NCBI GenBank assembly: GCA_023483915.1
Contig: JAMDEO010000005.1
Location: 1 to 39,724 of the forward strand
Origin: Actinomycetota bacterium
Lineage (GTDB): Bacteria > Actinomycetota > Thermoleophilia > RBG-16-64-13
Direction of reading: 5' to 3'
Length of the DNA stretch: 39,724 nucleotides
The notes under the pieces: model-generated
Seen by the model: only the letters and a program-made list of their open reading frames with translations
Told to the model about the DNA's origin: nothing
Database searches by the model: none
In this document: positions 19,468 to 28,592 of the stretch, piece after piece
Numbering within the stretch: the first letter of the stretch is position 1
Layout: each line of letters opens with the position of its first letter
Made by a program: the position numbers and the translations under genes

Positions 19468-21747
19468 GTGGAGAAGTATCGTTTTCTAATCCGTGAGAAG
19501 CTGGCATCCTACCGAGAATGGGTGGAAGGCCGCGGCTCGCAGCGATTCGCGCTCGTTCTGTTCATTTGCCTCGTCCTCGGTACGTTTGTCATTGTCGCCA
19601 CCGCTTACATGCCTTGGTTCTATGGCTTCGAGCCGGGCAAGGCGGCATTGCGGACTATAACGGCTTCTCAATCGGTGACCGTTCTCGACGAACAGGCCAC
19701 GAATGATCTCAAGGACTATGTGGCCGGAATCGTGGAGCCGGTTTACGTCGCAGATCCTCAAGCTCTGGCGGCTGCGACTTCGAGCCTCGAATCATTCTTT
19801 GCCACCGCCGACCAACTGCGGCTGTCTATTGGCAGCGGTATGACCCAGGAGCAGGCGGTCGCTCAGCTCAAGGCGGCAGCCCCGTCGACGGTCTCCGATA
19901 CGACCCTGGAATTCATGCTCACGGCCAATCCAAGTTCCTACGATCTTTTGTTGAGGCAGGCTGTGGGTTCGCTCAAGCCGGTCTTCGCGCAGCAAATCAC
20001 AAGCGACTCCCTCGGGGCGGCCAGGGAAAGGCTAAGGCAAATCGTAAATGCCCTGACTCTTTCGCCCCAGATCTCGAACGCGGTCTACGAAGTAACGGCA
20101 GCGTTTATCCGCCCCAACCAGGTGATCGACGAGGAGCAGACTCTGGCCCGACAGCAAGCCGCAAGAGACGAAGTCGCCCCGGTAGTGGTCTCCGTTGCCA
20201 AGGGTCAGGTGGTGGTCAAGAAGGGCGATCTGATCACCTCACAAGACGCGCTCGTTCTCAGTGCCCTCGGGCTCACGCAGACGCGCTCGGGTTGGCAGAT
20301 ATGGCTGGGGATCTTCCTCATCTGCCTGCTCGAAGGAATTGTTCTCTTCCGCCTGCTGCACCGCTTCAACAAATCCACCGGACTAGCCAACACTATGCTC
20401 TTGGCTCTGGTGACGCTCATGCTCGGCTTCACGGTCATTGCCAGACTTCTCATCCTGCACCCATTGTCGCCGTATTTCATCCCGGTGGCCGGCTTGGGCA
20501 TGGTCGTAGCCATCATCCTCAACTCTCGCAGTGCCGTGATCATGGTGACGGTCCTGTCCCTAAATGTCGGCCTTCTCACCGATCTGCACATGCGTTACAG
20601 CCTAGTGGGGCTCATTGTTGGGGCGTTTGCAGCCTATCTGGTGTCTCGGGTGGTCCAGCGTGCCGCCGTCCTCGGTGCGGCCGGCTTGGTGATGGTCATC
20701 GCGGCCTTCGCGGGGTTTTCCGTGGAGCTATTCCGGGGATCGGGGGTCGGGGATGCACTGCGTCTCAGTGCCTGGGGTTTCGCCCACGGCGCCCTTGCGT
20801 GGGTTCTGACGACTCTGCTGCTCCTGATCATGGACCTCGTGTTCAACCTGACCACTCCTCTCAGATTGCTCGAACTGGCGAACCCGGCCCATCCTCTGCT
20901 CAAGAAGCTCCTGCAGGTTGCTCCCGGCACCTACAATCACAGCATCCTCATGGGAAATCTCTCCGAGGCGGCCGCTGAGGCCATTGGAGCCGATCCCCTG
21001 CTCGCCCGCGTTGGGGCGTATTACCATGACATCGGCAAGACCATCCGGCCGGAGTATTTCGTCGAGAATCAGCTGTACGTGGATAACCCGCACGATCGGC
21101 TAAGTCCGAACCTCTCGAAGTTGGCTATCTCCGCACATGTTCGCGATGGCGAGCATCTGGCGAAAGTCCACGGGCTGCCGGGGCCGGTCATCGATATCAT
21201 CAAGCAGCATCATGGGACGTCTCTCATGGCCTTCTTCTATCACAAGGCCAAGGAGGCGTCGCGGGAGCCTATCGACGAGGAAAGCTACCGCTACGAAGAA
21301 GCCAAGCCACGCTCGAAAGAAGCAGCGATCATCATGCTCGCCGACGCGACCGAGGCGGCAGTCCGTGCGCTGCAGAATCCCACCAGGCGCAAGATCCAGG
21401 GTGTCATCCAAGAAGTCTTCAAGCAAAGGATCGGGGATGGCCAGCTGGACGAATCGGAGCTAACGCTTGCGGACCTCCACAATATCCAGGAATCATTTGA
21501 CACGAGCCTCCGGGGCTTGGTCGGCCATCGCATCAGTTACCCCGAAGAGCAGCAGGAGCGCCCACGGGCGCGTCAGGTGGTCGAGGAAGCGGCCGGGGCC
21601 GCGCAAGGAGTTGAGCTTCCAGGTGGCGAGATGCCGGCGCAGCCTCGCTTGCGTGTGCCTCCGAGCGCGGCCGCATTGCGCACGCGCAAGCAGGCCCCGC
21701 CGGGCAACGGGCCGGGTTCGGGTTCTTCTCCGCCAAGCAACGGCTGA
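19468..21747 (+). CDS. pgpH: 7TM-HD family phosphohydrolase (PgpH-type cyclic di-AMP phosphodiesterase)
   Basis: A 759-residue membrane protein. It has a first transmembrane segment (about 26-50), a large extracytoplasmic domain (about 55-270), a bundle of roughly six or seven transmembrane segments (about 275-470) and a cytoplasmic HD domain. That domain carries NHSILMGNLSEAAAEAIGA, YYHDIGK (His520-Asp521), HVRDGEH and QHHGTSLMAFF as metal ligands. This is the architecture of Listeria PgpH, which degrades c-di-AMP. The C-terminal 50 residues are Pro/Gly/Ala-rich with no recognised domain. GTG 19468 is chosen from the normal N-terminus and from the phoH spacing. The gene shares one base with ybeY. 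No diadenylate cyclase is in the window. Confidence 0.93.
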   Translation: MEKYRFLIREKLASYREWVEGRGSQRFALVLFICLVLGTFVIVATAYMPWFYGFEPGKAALRTITASQSVTVLDEQATNDLKDYVAGIVEPVYVADPQALAAATSSLESFFATADQLRLSIGSGMTQEQAVAQLKAAAPSTVSDTTLEFMLTANPSSYDLLLRQAVGSLKPVFAQQITSDSLGAARERLRQIVNALTLSPQISNAVYEVTAAFIRPNQVIDEEQTLARQQAARDEVAPVVVSVAKGQVVVKKGDLITSQDALVLSALGLTQTRSGWQIWLGIFLICLLEGIVLFRLLHRFNKSTGLANTMLLALVTLMLGFTVIARLLILHPLSPYFIPVAGLGMVVAIILNSRSAVIMVTVLSLNVGLLTDLHMRYSLVGLIVGAFAAYLVSRVVQRAAVLGAAGLVMVIAAFAGFSVELFRGSGVGDALRLSAWGFAHGALAWVLTTLLLLIMDLVFNLTTPLRLLELANPAHPLLKKLLQVAPGTYNHSILMGNLSEAAAEAIGADPLLARVGAYYHDIGKTIRPEYFVENQLYVDNPHDRLSPNLSKLAISAHVRDGEHLAKVHGLPGPVIDIIKQHHGTSLMAFFYHKAKEASREPIDEESYRYEEAKPRSKEAAIIMLADATEAAVRALQNPTRRKIQGVIQEVFKQRIGDGQLDESELTLADLHNIQESFDTSLRGLVGHRISYPEEQQERPRARQVVEEAAGAAQGVELPGGEMPAQPRLRVPPSAAALRTRKQAPPGNGPGSGSSPPSNG

Positions 21748-22205
21748 TGTCCCGGAACGTTGAGGTTCTCGACAGAGCAGGCGCTGGCATATCGGAGGAT
21801 GCCGTAAGAGGGGTTGTCCACAAGGTCATGGAGGTCGAGCAGGTAGACGGTACGATAACCGTTGTATTCGTCGACGAGGCCGTAATGGGAGAGTTGAACG
21901 AGCGTTATCGCGGCATCCACGGCCCCACCGACGTGCTCTCATTTCCGGAAACCGGCGATGCGACACGCTGGCCCACGGATGAGCTCGGCGAAATAGTCAT
22001 CTGTCCTGCCGTTGTGCAGCGCTACGCCATCGAGGACCAGACCCTGCCCGCTCGCCAACTTGCCTGGACTATCATTCACGGTGTACTGCACTTGCTGGGC
22101 TACGACCACGAGACAGACCGAGGCGAAATGCGCAGGCGCGAGCAGGCACTGCTGACCGAGATCTATCGGGATCCTCCGGTGCTCATGATCGACGCCGGCA
22201 CCTGA
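21747..22205 (+). CDS. ybeY: Endoribonuclease YbeY
   Basis: A 152-residue zinc-dependent rRNA-processing endonuclease. The metal site HGVLHLLGYDH (His111, His115, His121) fits HxxxHxxxxxH. The upstream RGIHGPTDVLSFP string is also diagnostic. It acts in 16S rRNA 3' end maturation and ribosome quality control. ATG 21747 uses the last base of the pgpH stop, giving translational coupling. phoH is two genes upstream, consistent with the known YbeZ-YbeY partnership. Confidence 0.97.
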   Translation: MSRNVEVLDRAGAGISEDAVRGVVHKVMEVEQVDGTITVVFVDEAVMGELNERYRGIHGPTDVLSFPETGDATRWPTDELGEIVICPAVVQRYAIEDQTLPARQLAWTIIHGVLHLLGYDHETDRGEMRRREQALLTEIYRDPPVLMIDAGT

Positions 22206-22232
22206 TCGAATTATGGTTTCTGGAGACCCGCG

Positions 22233-22952
22233 ATGACGCCCAGACACCGGCAGGCAAGCCTCCTTCAGAGTTTCAATCACGCCTTCCAGGGGCTGGTCCA
22301 CTCGGTGAGGCACCAGCGCAACATGCGCATACACCTCGCGGTAGCGTTTGTCGTGCTCATGGCCGGTGTGTTCCTCAATCTCTCGCGCTTGGAGTTGGTG
22401 GTTGTCATCGTTACCATCTGCTTGGTCCTTATCGCCGAACTGCTGAATACAGCGATTGAGGCAGTGGTTGACATCATCACCGACGAATTCGATCCGCGGG
22501 CAAAAATCGCTAAAGACGTAGCCGCGGGAGCGGTCCTTGTCGCTGCCATCAACGCTCTTGTGGTCGCTTATCTGGTGTTCGCCGACAAGCTCTCCGAGTC
22601 TTCACTCGACCTGATCTCGACCGTGCGGCGCTCTCCAACGCACCTCACTTTTGTGGCTTTGGCGGTCGTCATAATCGCAGTCATATCGTTGAAGGCCACA
22701 CGCGGACATGTCACGCTTTCGGGGGGGCTTCCTTCCGGACATACCGCGCTGGCCTTCGCCGGATGGACGGCCGTGACTTTCGTTACCGCTTCGATGCGTG
22801 CAGGTCTTTTGGTGAGCGCAGTCTCTTTTGTGACCGCCGTTCTGGTTGCGCAATCACGGGTGGAAACTGGGATCCACTCAGTCTTAGAGGTTCTTCTGGG
22901 AGCCATCCTGGGGATAGTCGTGACGTTGCTCATCTTCCAACTGTGGTACTGA
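22233..22952 (+). CDS. Fused undecaprenol/diacylglycerol kinase (DgkA) and PAP2 phosphatase
   Basis: A 239-residue integral membrane protein combining two enzymes. Residues 1 to about 120 are a DgkA-type lipid kinase: SFNHAFQGL, RNMRIHLAVA, the catalytic ELLNTAIE (69-76) and DPRAKIAKDVAAGAVL. Residues about 130-239 are a PAP2-type phosphatase: Lys154-x-x-Arg157, PSGH (167-170) and SRVETGIHSVLE. The PAP2 motifs are slightly degenerate: motif 1 is shortened and the final Asp of motif 3 is Glu. In Gram-positives DgkA phosphorylates undecaprenol, while PAP2 enzymes remove phosphate from undecaprenyl pyrophosphate, so the fusion could handle both steps of carrier recycling. ATG 22233 follows TCTGGAGA. 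Confidence 0.92.
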   Translation: MTPRHRQASLLQSFNHAFQGLVHSVRHQRNMRIHLAVAFVVLMAGVFLNLSRLELVVVIVTICLVLIAELLNTAIEAVVDIITDEFDPRAKIAKDVAAGAVLVAAINALVVAYLVFADKLSESSLDLISTVRRSPTHLTFVALAVVIIAVISLKATRGHVTLSGGLPSGHTALAFAGWTAVTFVTASMRAGLLVSAVSFVTAVLVAQSRVETGIHSVLEVLLGAILGIVVTLLIFQLWY

Positions 22953-22967
22953 TCAACAGGAGTCAAC

Positions 22968-23351
22968 ATGCGGGAAGAGCAGCTATCCCCACAACTCGGC
23001 CGCCTCATCGATGCAGCCAAATCTGTTTTGGCGCCGGAGCCCCTCGAGGGACCAATTGAGGCGGTTGCCCTACTGATGGATAACGGTCAGATCTTCACAG
23101 GTCGGTCTGCCGGTGATCCGGGGTCCGGCAGATGCGGAGCTGCGGAGAGGGCACTGCTGGTCAGCCGGGCTGCCAGCGGCCGGCAGATCGACGCCGTTGC
23201 CGTTGCCGTCAGCCCTCCGTCGGACAGTGCCCTCCCGTGCCGGGGATGCACCGATGTTCTGGCAGGGATCGACACCGAACTTCCTGTTGTGCTCCTGCAA
23301 CTGGGACGTTGGGTCCTTCTCCCGCTGTCCGCCGTGCCCAGGCAACCATGA
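22968..23351 (+). CDS. Cytidine deaminase-like protein with altered zinc site
   Basis: A 127-residue protein in the position normally held by cdd (after dgkA). Tetrameric cytidine deaminases use CAE and PCxxC to bind zinc. Here PCRGC (Cys91, Cys94) is intact and the catalytic Glu is kept (Glu60 in AAER). The first zinc Cys is Ala58, and a Cys lies two residues earlier (Cys56, in GRCGAAER). Either Cys56 substitutes in a shifted loop or the enzyme is impaired or repurposed. The N-terminal half is also weak: the usual FNVE substrate loop is not recognisable. ATG 22968 follows AGGAG. The stop overlaps the next start by four bases (ATGA). Confidence 0.75.
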   Translation: MREEQLSPQLGRLIDAAKSVLAPEPLEGPIEAVALLMDNGQIFTGRSAGDPGSGRCGAAERALLVSRAASGRQIDAVAVAVSPPSDSALPCRGCTDVLAGIDTELPVVLLQLGRWVLLPLSAVPRQP

Positions 23352-23875
23352 GAGCGGCCGGCTTCGGGGAAGACCTCCTCGTGCAGCGTCTCCGCGACCC
23401 GGAGCACGAGCTGCTGGTCGAGCTTGAAGCTTTCGACCGGGAGGCATTCGGGCACGCGGGCCTCACCACATACGATCTCGCGGTGATCGCTCGGGCTGGA
23501 GCCATATACGTGGCTCTGAAGGATGACCAGATTGTGGCAAGCTCCCAGCTTATTCGCGTTTTCGACGAACCCGGGTACTGCTACGTTGTTGGTTTCTACG
23601 TGCGGCCTGCCTGGCAGGGCGGAGGGACAGGCCGCCGATTCTTGGAGGCGATTGCTGAAGAATGCCTGGTAATGGGAATAGAAGGATTGCTCCTCACGGT
23701 GGCCCCCGAGAATACCAAGGCCATGAATCTGTACCGTAGCACGGGGTTTGTAGAGGAGGCCTTCGTTCGACATTTCTACGGCGAAGGTGAGGACAGGTAC
23801 CTCCTTCGCTGGCGTTTCGGCGACCTGCCGCAGCGCGACCCGAGTTCGCTGGAGGGCTTGCCGGGCAGTGTATGA
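23348..23875 (+). CDS. GNAT family N-acetyltransferase (RimI-like)
   Basis: A 175-residue acetyltransferase. The acetyl-CoA binding loop is VRPAWQGGGTGRRFL (the Q/RxxGxG/A pattern), preceded by the beta strand YCYVVGFYV and followed by LLLTVAPENTKAMNLYRSTGF, the usual motif B. The overall form resembles RimI-type protein N-terminal acetyltransferases, but the substrate cannot be assigned. ATG 23348 overlaps the cdd-like stop by 4 bases, so the pair is translationally coupled. A longer frame starting at 23132 merely reads through the cdd-like gene. With deoC it fills the place where era is commonly found. Confidence 0.85.
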   Translation: MRAAGFGEDLLVQRLRDPEHELLVELEAFDREAFGHAGLTTYDLAVIARAGAIYVALKDDQIVASSQLIRVFDEPGYCYVVGFYVRPAWQGGGTGRRFLEAIAEECLVMGIEGLLLTVAPENTKAMNLYRSTGFVEEAFVRHFYGEGEDRYLLRWRFGDLPQRDPSSLEGLPGSV

Positions 23876-23905
23876 TAAGAGACCCACAAAAGAGATGAGG
23901 ACTCT

Positions 23906-24601
23906 GTGAGAATAGAGGAACTGGCCAAAACGATAGACAGTACCCTTATCGAGGCCACGAGCACGGTCACTGCCGTAGAGGCACTTTGCCGCGACGCCAT
24001 CTCGTATCATTTTGCTTCGATTTGTGTTCTTCCCTACTGCGTTCCGGTGGCCCGGCAATTGCTTCAGGGCTACGATGTGAAGGTCGGCACCGTCGTCTCC
24101 TTCCCATATGGGGCCGATTCTCAAAAGACGAAGATCACAGGAGCCGAGCAAGCAGTGGCCCTGGGCGCTGACGAGTTGGATGTGGTTCTCAACATCCCTG
24201 CCATGCTTTCCGGGGACTTTCGCTACGTTCGCGACGAGCTGCGCAGCGTGGTGCGTACGGTTCGCATGACGAGTGTGAACACGGGAAGAGGGCTGGTCCT
24301 TGTGAAGGCGAACGTCGAGGCGTACTACCTGGATGATAAGCTCAAGCGGCTGGCCTGCAAGATCGTCGAGGATTCAGGGGCCGATTTCATCAAAACATCT
24401 ACCGGGATGGCCCCCGGGGGTGCCACCGCCAAAGATGTCGAGCTGTTCCGCGACTTACTGCCGGAGAGCGTGGGCGTTGATGCGTCCGGGGGGATCAGGA
24501 CGGCGGAAGATGCCGAGCTCATGATCAACGCGGGCGCGGCTCGCATCGGCACCTCCCATGCGGTCGATATCATCAAGGAGTTCTCCGCCGACCGAGACTA
24601 G
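23906..24601 (+). CDS. deoC: Deoxyribose-phosphate aldolase
   Basis: A 231-residue class I aldolase that splits 2-deoxyribose-5-phosphate into glyceraldehyde-3-phosphate and acetaldehyde, in deoxynucleoside breakdown. The Schiff-base Lys163 lies in DFIKTSTG. Lys134 (VKANVE) and the ELDVVLNIPAMLSGD region (proton-relay Asp) are present; the C-terminal phosphate site reads VDASGGIRT and GAARIGTS. GTG 23906 has GATGAGG just upstream and the expected N-terminus IDSTLIEA. The neighbouring cytidine-deaminase-like gene fits a nucleoside salvage theme. Length is normal. Confidence 0.96.
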   Translation: MRIEELAKTIDSTLIEATSTVTAVEALCRDAISYHFASICVLPYCVPVARQLLQGYDVKVGTVVSFPYGADSQKTKITGAEQAVALGADELDVVLNIPAMLSGDFRYVRDELRSVVRTVRMTSVNTGRGLVLVKANVEAYYLDDKLKRLACKIVEDSGADFIKTSTGMAPGGATAKDVELFRDLLPESVGVDASGGIRTAEDAELMINAGAARIGTSHAVDIIKEFSADRD

Positions 24602-24631
24602 TCGAGCGGAGTTACACCGCTGCGAGGGAAC

Positions 24632-25351
24632 ATGGGCTCGCGTTTTCTTACTACCGAGGCGCTTGTTATCGGTTCCATGCGCTACGGTGAGGCGGACCGC
24701 ATCCTTACCCTGTATACGCGCGATCGAGGCCGGCTTGGGGCTATAGCCAAGGGCGTGAGGCGCACCAAGTCAAAGACGGGCGGGCGGCTGGAGCCATTCA
24801 GCCTCGTTAGGGTGAGTCTCTATGCAGGCCGGGGCCTCTACACCGTCGTTGGGGTGGAGACTGTTCGGACCTTTCAGGGCGTTAGGGACCAGCTCTTCAG
24901 AATGGAGGAAGGGGCCCGCATGCTGAGCGCGGTCCGCCACCTATTCCCGGAGGAGGAGGGGCATATTCAAGCCTTCAACCTCTTGGTCCGGGGCATTGCC
25001 CGCTTGGCTGAGGCCGCCGACGCAGATGCCGCAGCCGGTGTTGTCCTGGCTGCAAGGTTGAAACTCTTGGGGCTGTTGGGCTACGCGCCCTCCACCTCAT
25101 CTTGCGCCGTCTGCGGGAGCGAAGACCAGCCCTACGGTTTCTCCGCATCACTTGGGGGAATCGTGTGCGAAGACTGCGCGTCTACTGCTGGCAACTATTC
25201 CTGTTTCACCCTAAGCTCGGGAGCCCTGGCAACTTTGCGCGCACTTCTCAACAGCCCATTGTCGGACTTGGAGGGTCTCGAACTGGATCGGCGCGCCCTT
25301 GGCGAAGTGGAGCAGGTGGTGGCGCAGACCTTGGCCTACCACGGACACTAA
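24632..25351 (+). CDS. recO: DNA repair protein RecO
   Basis: A 239-residue RecO that loads RecA in the RecFOR pathway of gap repair. It has an N-terminal OB fold (TEALVIGSMRYGEADRILTLYTRDRGRLGAIAKGVRRTKSKTGGRLEPF), a helical middle part and a C-terminal zinc-binding region with CAVCG and CEDC pairs. Length is normal. ATG 24632 follows GAGGGA with close spacing. It ends the + strand run; the next gene, guaB, converges on it. Confidence 0.96.
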   Translation: MGSRFLTTEALVIGSMRYGEADRILTLYTRDRGRLGAIAKGVRRTKSKTGGRLEPFSLVRVSLYAGRGLYTVVGVETVRTFQGVRDQLFRMEEGARMLSAVRHLFPEEEGHIQAFNLLVRGIARLAEAADADAAAGVVLAARLKLLGLLGYAPSTSSCAVCGSEDQPYGFSASLGGIVCEDCASTAGNYSCFTLSSGALATLRALLNSPLSDLEGLELDRRALGEVEQVVAQTLAYHGH

Positions 25352-25356
25352 GGAGT

Positions 25357-25428
25357 CTTGGAAACCGTCGCTACCTAACCTCACCGCACGACTTCGCGTG
25401 TTCGCAATGCTTCGCGACGGTCTCCAAG
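25357..25428. terminator. Inverted repeat between convergent recO and guaB, possible bidirectional terminator
   Basis: CTTGGAAACCGTCGC (25357-25371) and GCGACGGTCTCCAAG (25414-25428) are complementary in 14 of 15 positions, with a 42-base loop that contains its own small hairpin (CACG...CGTG). It starts 6 bases after the recO stop and ends 29 bases before the guaB stop. The convergent position fits a transcript end for both genes, but there is no T-run on either side, so a factor-independent terminator is not proven. Confidence 0.5.
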
Positions 25429-25457
25429 GCCTCACGGAGACATTTGCAGCGCTCTCC

Positions 25458-26951
<1,494 letters not shown>

Positions 26952-26986
26952 TTATTTTTGATTCTAGCAAAGTAGGCGGAATCGGA

Positions 26987-27013
26987 TTGACTATCCGTCT
27001 GCCTCGGTATAGT
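26987..27013 (+). promoter_or_regulatory. Candidate promoter for the HAD phosphatase gene
   Basis: TTGACT (26987-26992) and TATAGT (27008-27013) resemble -35 and -10 boxes in the divergent region between guaB and the HAD gene. The 15-base spacer is shorter than the preferred 17, so the call is tentative. Confidence 0.3.
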
Positions 27014-27056
27014 TGTACGGGTTCGTACCGCGAGCGCGGAGGCAGAGGTCACCAGG

Positions 27057-27716
27057 ATGATCGACACCGTCATCTTCGACATGGACGGCGTCATTTTCGA
27101 CACCGAGCAGATCTGGCACACCGTTCGCCGCGATTTCGCAACCCGGCAAAGAGGCCACTGGACGGAAGCCGACCAGGCCTCCGTGATGGGAGCAAATTCG
27201 CAACAATGGTCCACGTATATGCGGGAGAAATGTGGGGTCAACTTGCCGCCCGATGAGATCTTTGCAGAGGTGCTTCGGGAACTGGAACGTCGCTTCAGAA
27301 GCAACCTGCCCATATACCCCGGTGCGCGGGAAGCTGTGGCCCAATTGGCCGGCCGTTACCGGCTCGGGATAGCCTCGTCATCGCCACGGCAACTCATCGA
27401 GACCGCACTCGAAGTCTCCGGGATGCGGCGATTCTTCTTGGCCCTGGTCTCCTCGGACGAGGTCGCCCACGGCAAGCCGGAACCCGATGTCTATCTTCTT
27501 GCCTGTGCCAAGTTGGGGGCCGAGCCGCGTCGGTCCGCCGCTATCGAGGATTCCGCAAACGGCATAAGAGCCGCGGCTGCCGCAGGCCTGGCCGTGATCG
27601 CCATCCCCAACGAAGAGTTTCCTCCCCCGGCTGACGCGGTAAGTCTTGCGGTGAGAGTCCTGACCTCTATTTCCGAACTGAGTGTCGTGGTAGTTGACTC
27701 GCTGGATGATCGCTGA
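27057..27716 (+). CDS. HAD family phosphatase/phosphomutase (beta-phosphoglucomutase-like)
   Basis: A 219-residue haloacid dehalogenase superfamily hydrolase. Motif I is FDMDGVIFDTE (nucleophile Asp8, acid/base Asp10), motif II is ASSSP, motif III the Lys in HGKPEPDVYL, and motif IV IEDSANGIRAA. A helical cap (about 18-85) follows motif I, the C1 cap of the PGM/phosphoglycolate phosphatase group. The substrate cannot be read from sequence; sugar phosphates are typical. ATG 27057 has GAGGT upstream. It leads a short run with the CoA-binding protein and arfB. Confidence 0.88.
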   Translation: MIDTVIFDMDGVIFDTEQIWHTVRRDFATRQRGHWTEADQASVMGANSQQWSTYMREKCGVNLPPDEIFAEVLRELERRFRSNLPIYPGAREAVAQLAGRYRLGIASSSPRQLIETALEVSGMRRFFLALVSSDEVAHGKPEPDVYLLACAKLGAEPRRSAAIEDSANGIRAAAAAGLAVIAIPNEEFPPPADAVSLAVRVLTSISELSVVVVDSLDDR

Positions 27717-27738
27717 CGAGTGAAGCCGAGGTGTGCGG

Positions 27739-28146
27739 ATGGCTGAAAAGAGTGATATGGACGAGTTCTTCGAGGGAGGTCCTTGGGCAGTGGTGGGCGT
27801 TTCCCGCGACCCGGACAAGTATGGGTCCATTGTCCTTCGTAGACTCCGGTCTCGCGGGGAGAAGGTCTTCCCGGTCAATCCCAGAGTGGCTGAGATAGAG
27901 GGCGAACCGTGCTACTCGAGCCTGGCCGACCTGCCGGAGGAAGTGGAGCAGATCGTTATCGTAGTGCCGCCGGAGCGGACGGAAAAAGTGGTAGAAGAGG
28001 CGGCCGGCGAAGGTATCAGACGCGTCTGGATGCAACCCGGCGCCGAATCTGCCAGTGCTGTGGAGTATTGCCGTGCCCACGGCATCAATGTCATTTCGGG
28101 GCGCTGCATACTGCGGTATATGGACACGCTTGATCTCCACCGCTGA
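27739..28146 (+). CDS. CoA-binding domain protein (YccU-like)
   Basis: A 135-residue single-domain Rossmann protein of the CoA_binding_2 (YccU) family. WAVVGVSRDPDKYGSIVLRRL forms the nucleotide-binding start, VFPVNPRVAEIEGEPCYSSLADLP the second strand region, and VWMQPGAES and GRCILRYM are the usual closing motifs. CoA binding is known for homologs; no enzymatic activity is established. ATG 27739 is preferred over GTG 27733 because of GAGG at 27728-27731. It is followed by arfB after two bases. Confidence 0.9.
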   Translation: MAEKSDMDEFFEGGPWAVVGVSRDPDKYGSIVLRRLRSRGEKVFPVNPRVAEIEGEPCYSSLADLPEEVEQIVIVVPPERTEKVVEEAAGEGIRRVWMQPGAESASAVEYCRAHGINVISGRCILRYMDTLDLHR

Positions 28147-28148
28147 CT

Positions 28149-28574
28149 GTGGTCGCCGTAACCGATACCCTCGACATTCCGGACGCGGAACTGTCGTTCA
28201 CCACCTCTCGAAGCGGCGGTCCTGGAGGCCAGAACGTCAACAAGGTCAGTACCAGAGTCACGCTTCTCTTCGACGTAGACCATTCTCCCAGCCTGAACGA
28301 CGAGCAGCGGTTTCTCGTCCGGACCCGCCTGTCTGGGCGCATCAGCAGGGAGGGCGTTCTGCGCGTCATAGCGCAGCGCCACCGTACTCAGTTGGCCAAT
28401 AAGGATGACGCTCTGCGCAGGTTCGCCACTTTGCTCCGGATGGCGCTTAGTGAGCAAGAGGCCCGGATTCCCGTAGGTGTCCCTGAAGCTGTCAACGAGC
28501 GGCGCCTGGCAGCCAAACGTTTGCGGAGCCGTCTGAAGCAGGACCGCTCAGTCGGCTTCGACGAGGACGAGTAA
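28149..28574 (+). CDS. arfB: Alternative ribosome-rescue factor / peptidyl-tRNA hydrolase ArfB
   Basis: A 141-residue release-factor-like protein with the catalytic GGQ motif (SGGPGGQNVNKVST, GGQ at 26-28) but no stop-codon recognition domain. A basic C-terminal tail (RRLAAKRLRSRLKQDR) resembles the ArfB/YaeJ tail that enters the empty mRNA channel of stalled ribosomes. GTG 28149 begins two bases after the upstream stop and lacks its own ribosome binding site, so it probably depends on coupling. No smpB or tmRNA gene is seen in the window, though smpB often lies near ftsX or prfB in related genomes. Confidence 0.93.
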   Translation: MVAVTDTLDIPDAELSFTTSRSGGPGGQNVNKVSTRVTLLFDVDHSPSLNDEQRFLVRTRLSGRISREGVLRVIAQRHRTQLANKDDALRRFATLLRMALSEQEARIPVGVPEAVNERRLAAKRLRSRLKQDRSVGFDEDE

Positions 28575-28579
28575 GCCTT

Positions 28580-28585
28580 TATACT
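28580..28585 (+). promoter_or_regulatory. Candidate -10 box TATACT 7 bases before the beta-helix gene
   Basis: TATACT is followed by GGGAGCC and then ATG 28593. GGGAG is only two bases from the ATG, too close to act as a normal ribosome binding site. The arrangement repeats that before the HIT gene and suggests a leaderless or near-leaderless transcript. Confidence 0.4.
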
Positions 28586-28592
28586 GGGAGCC

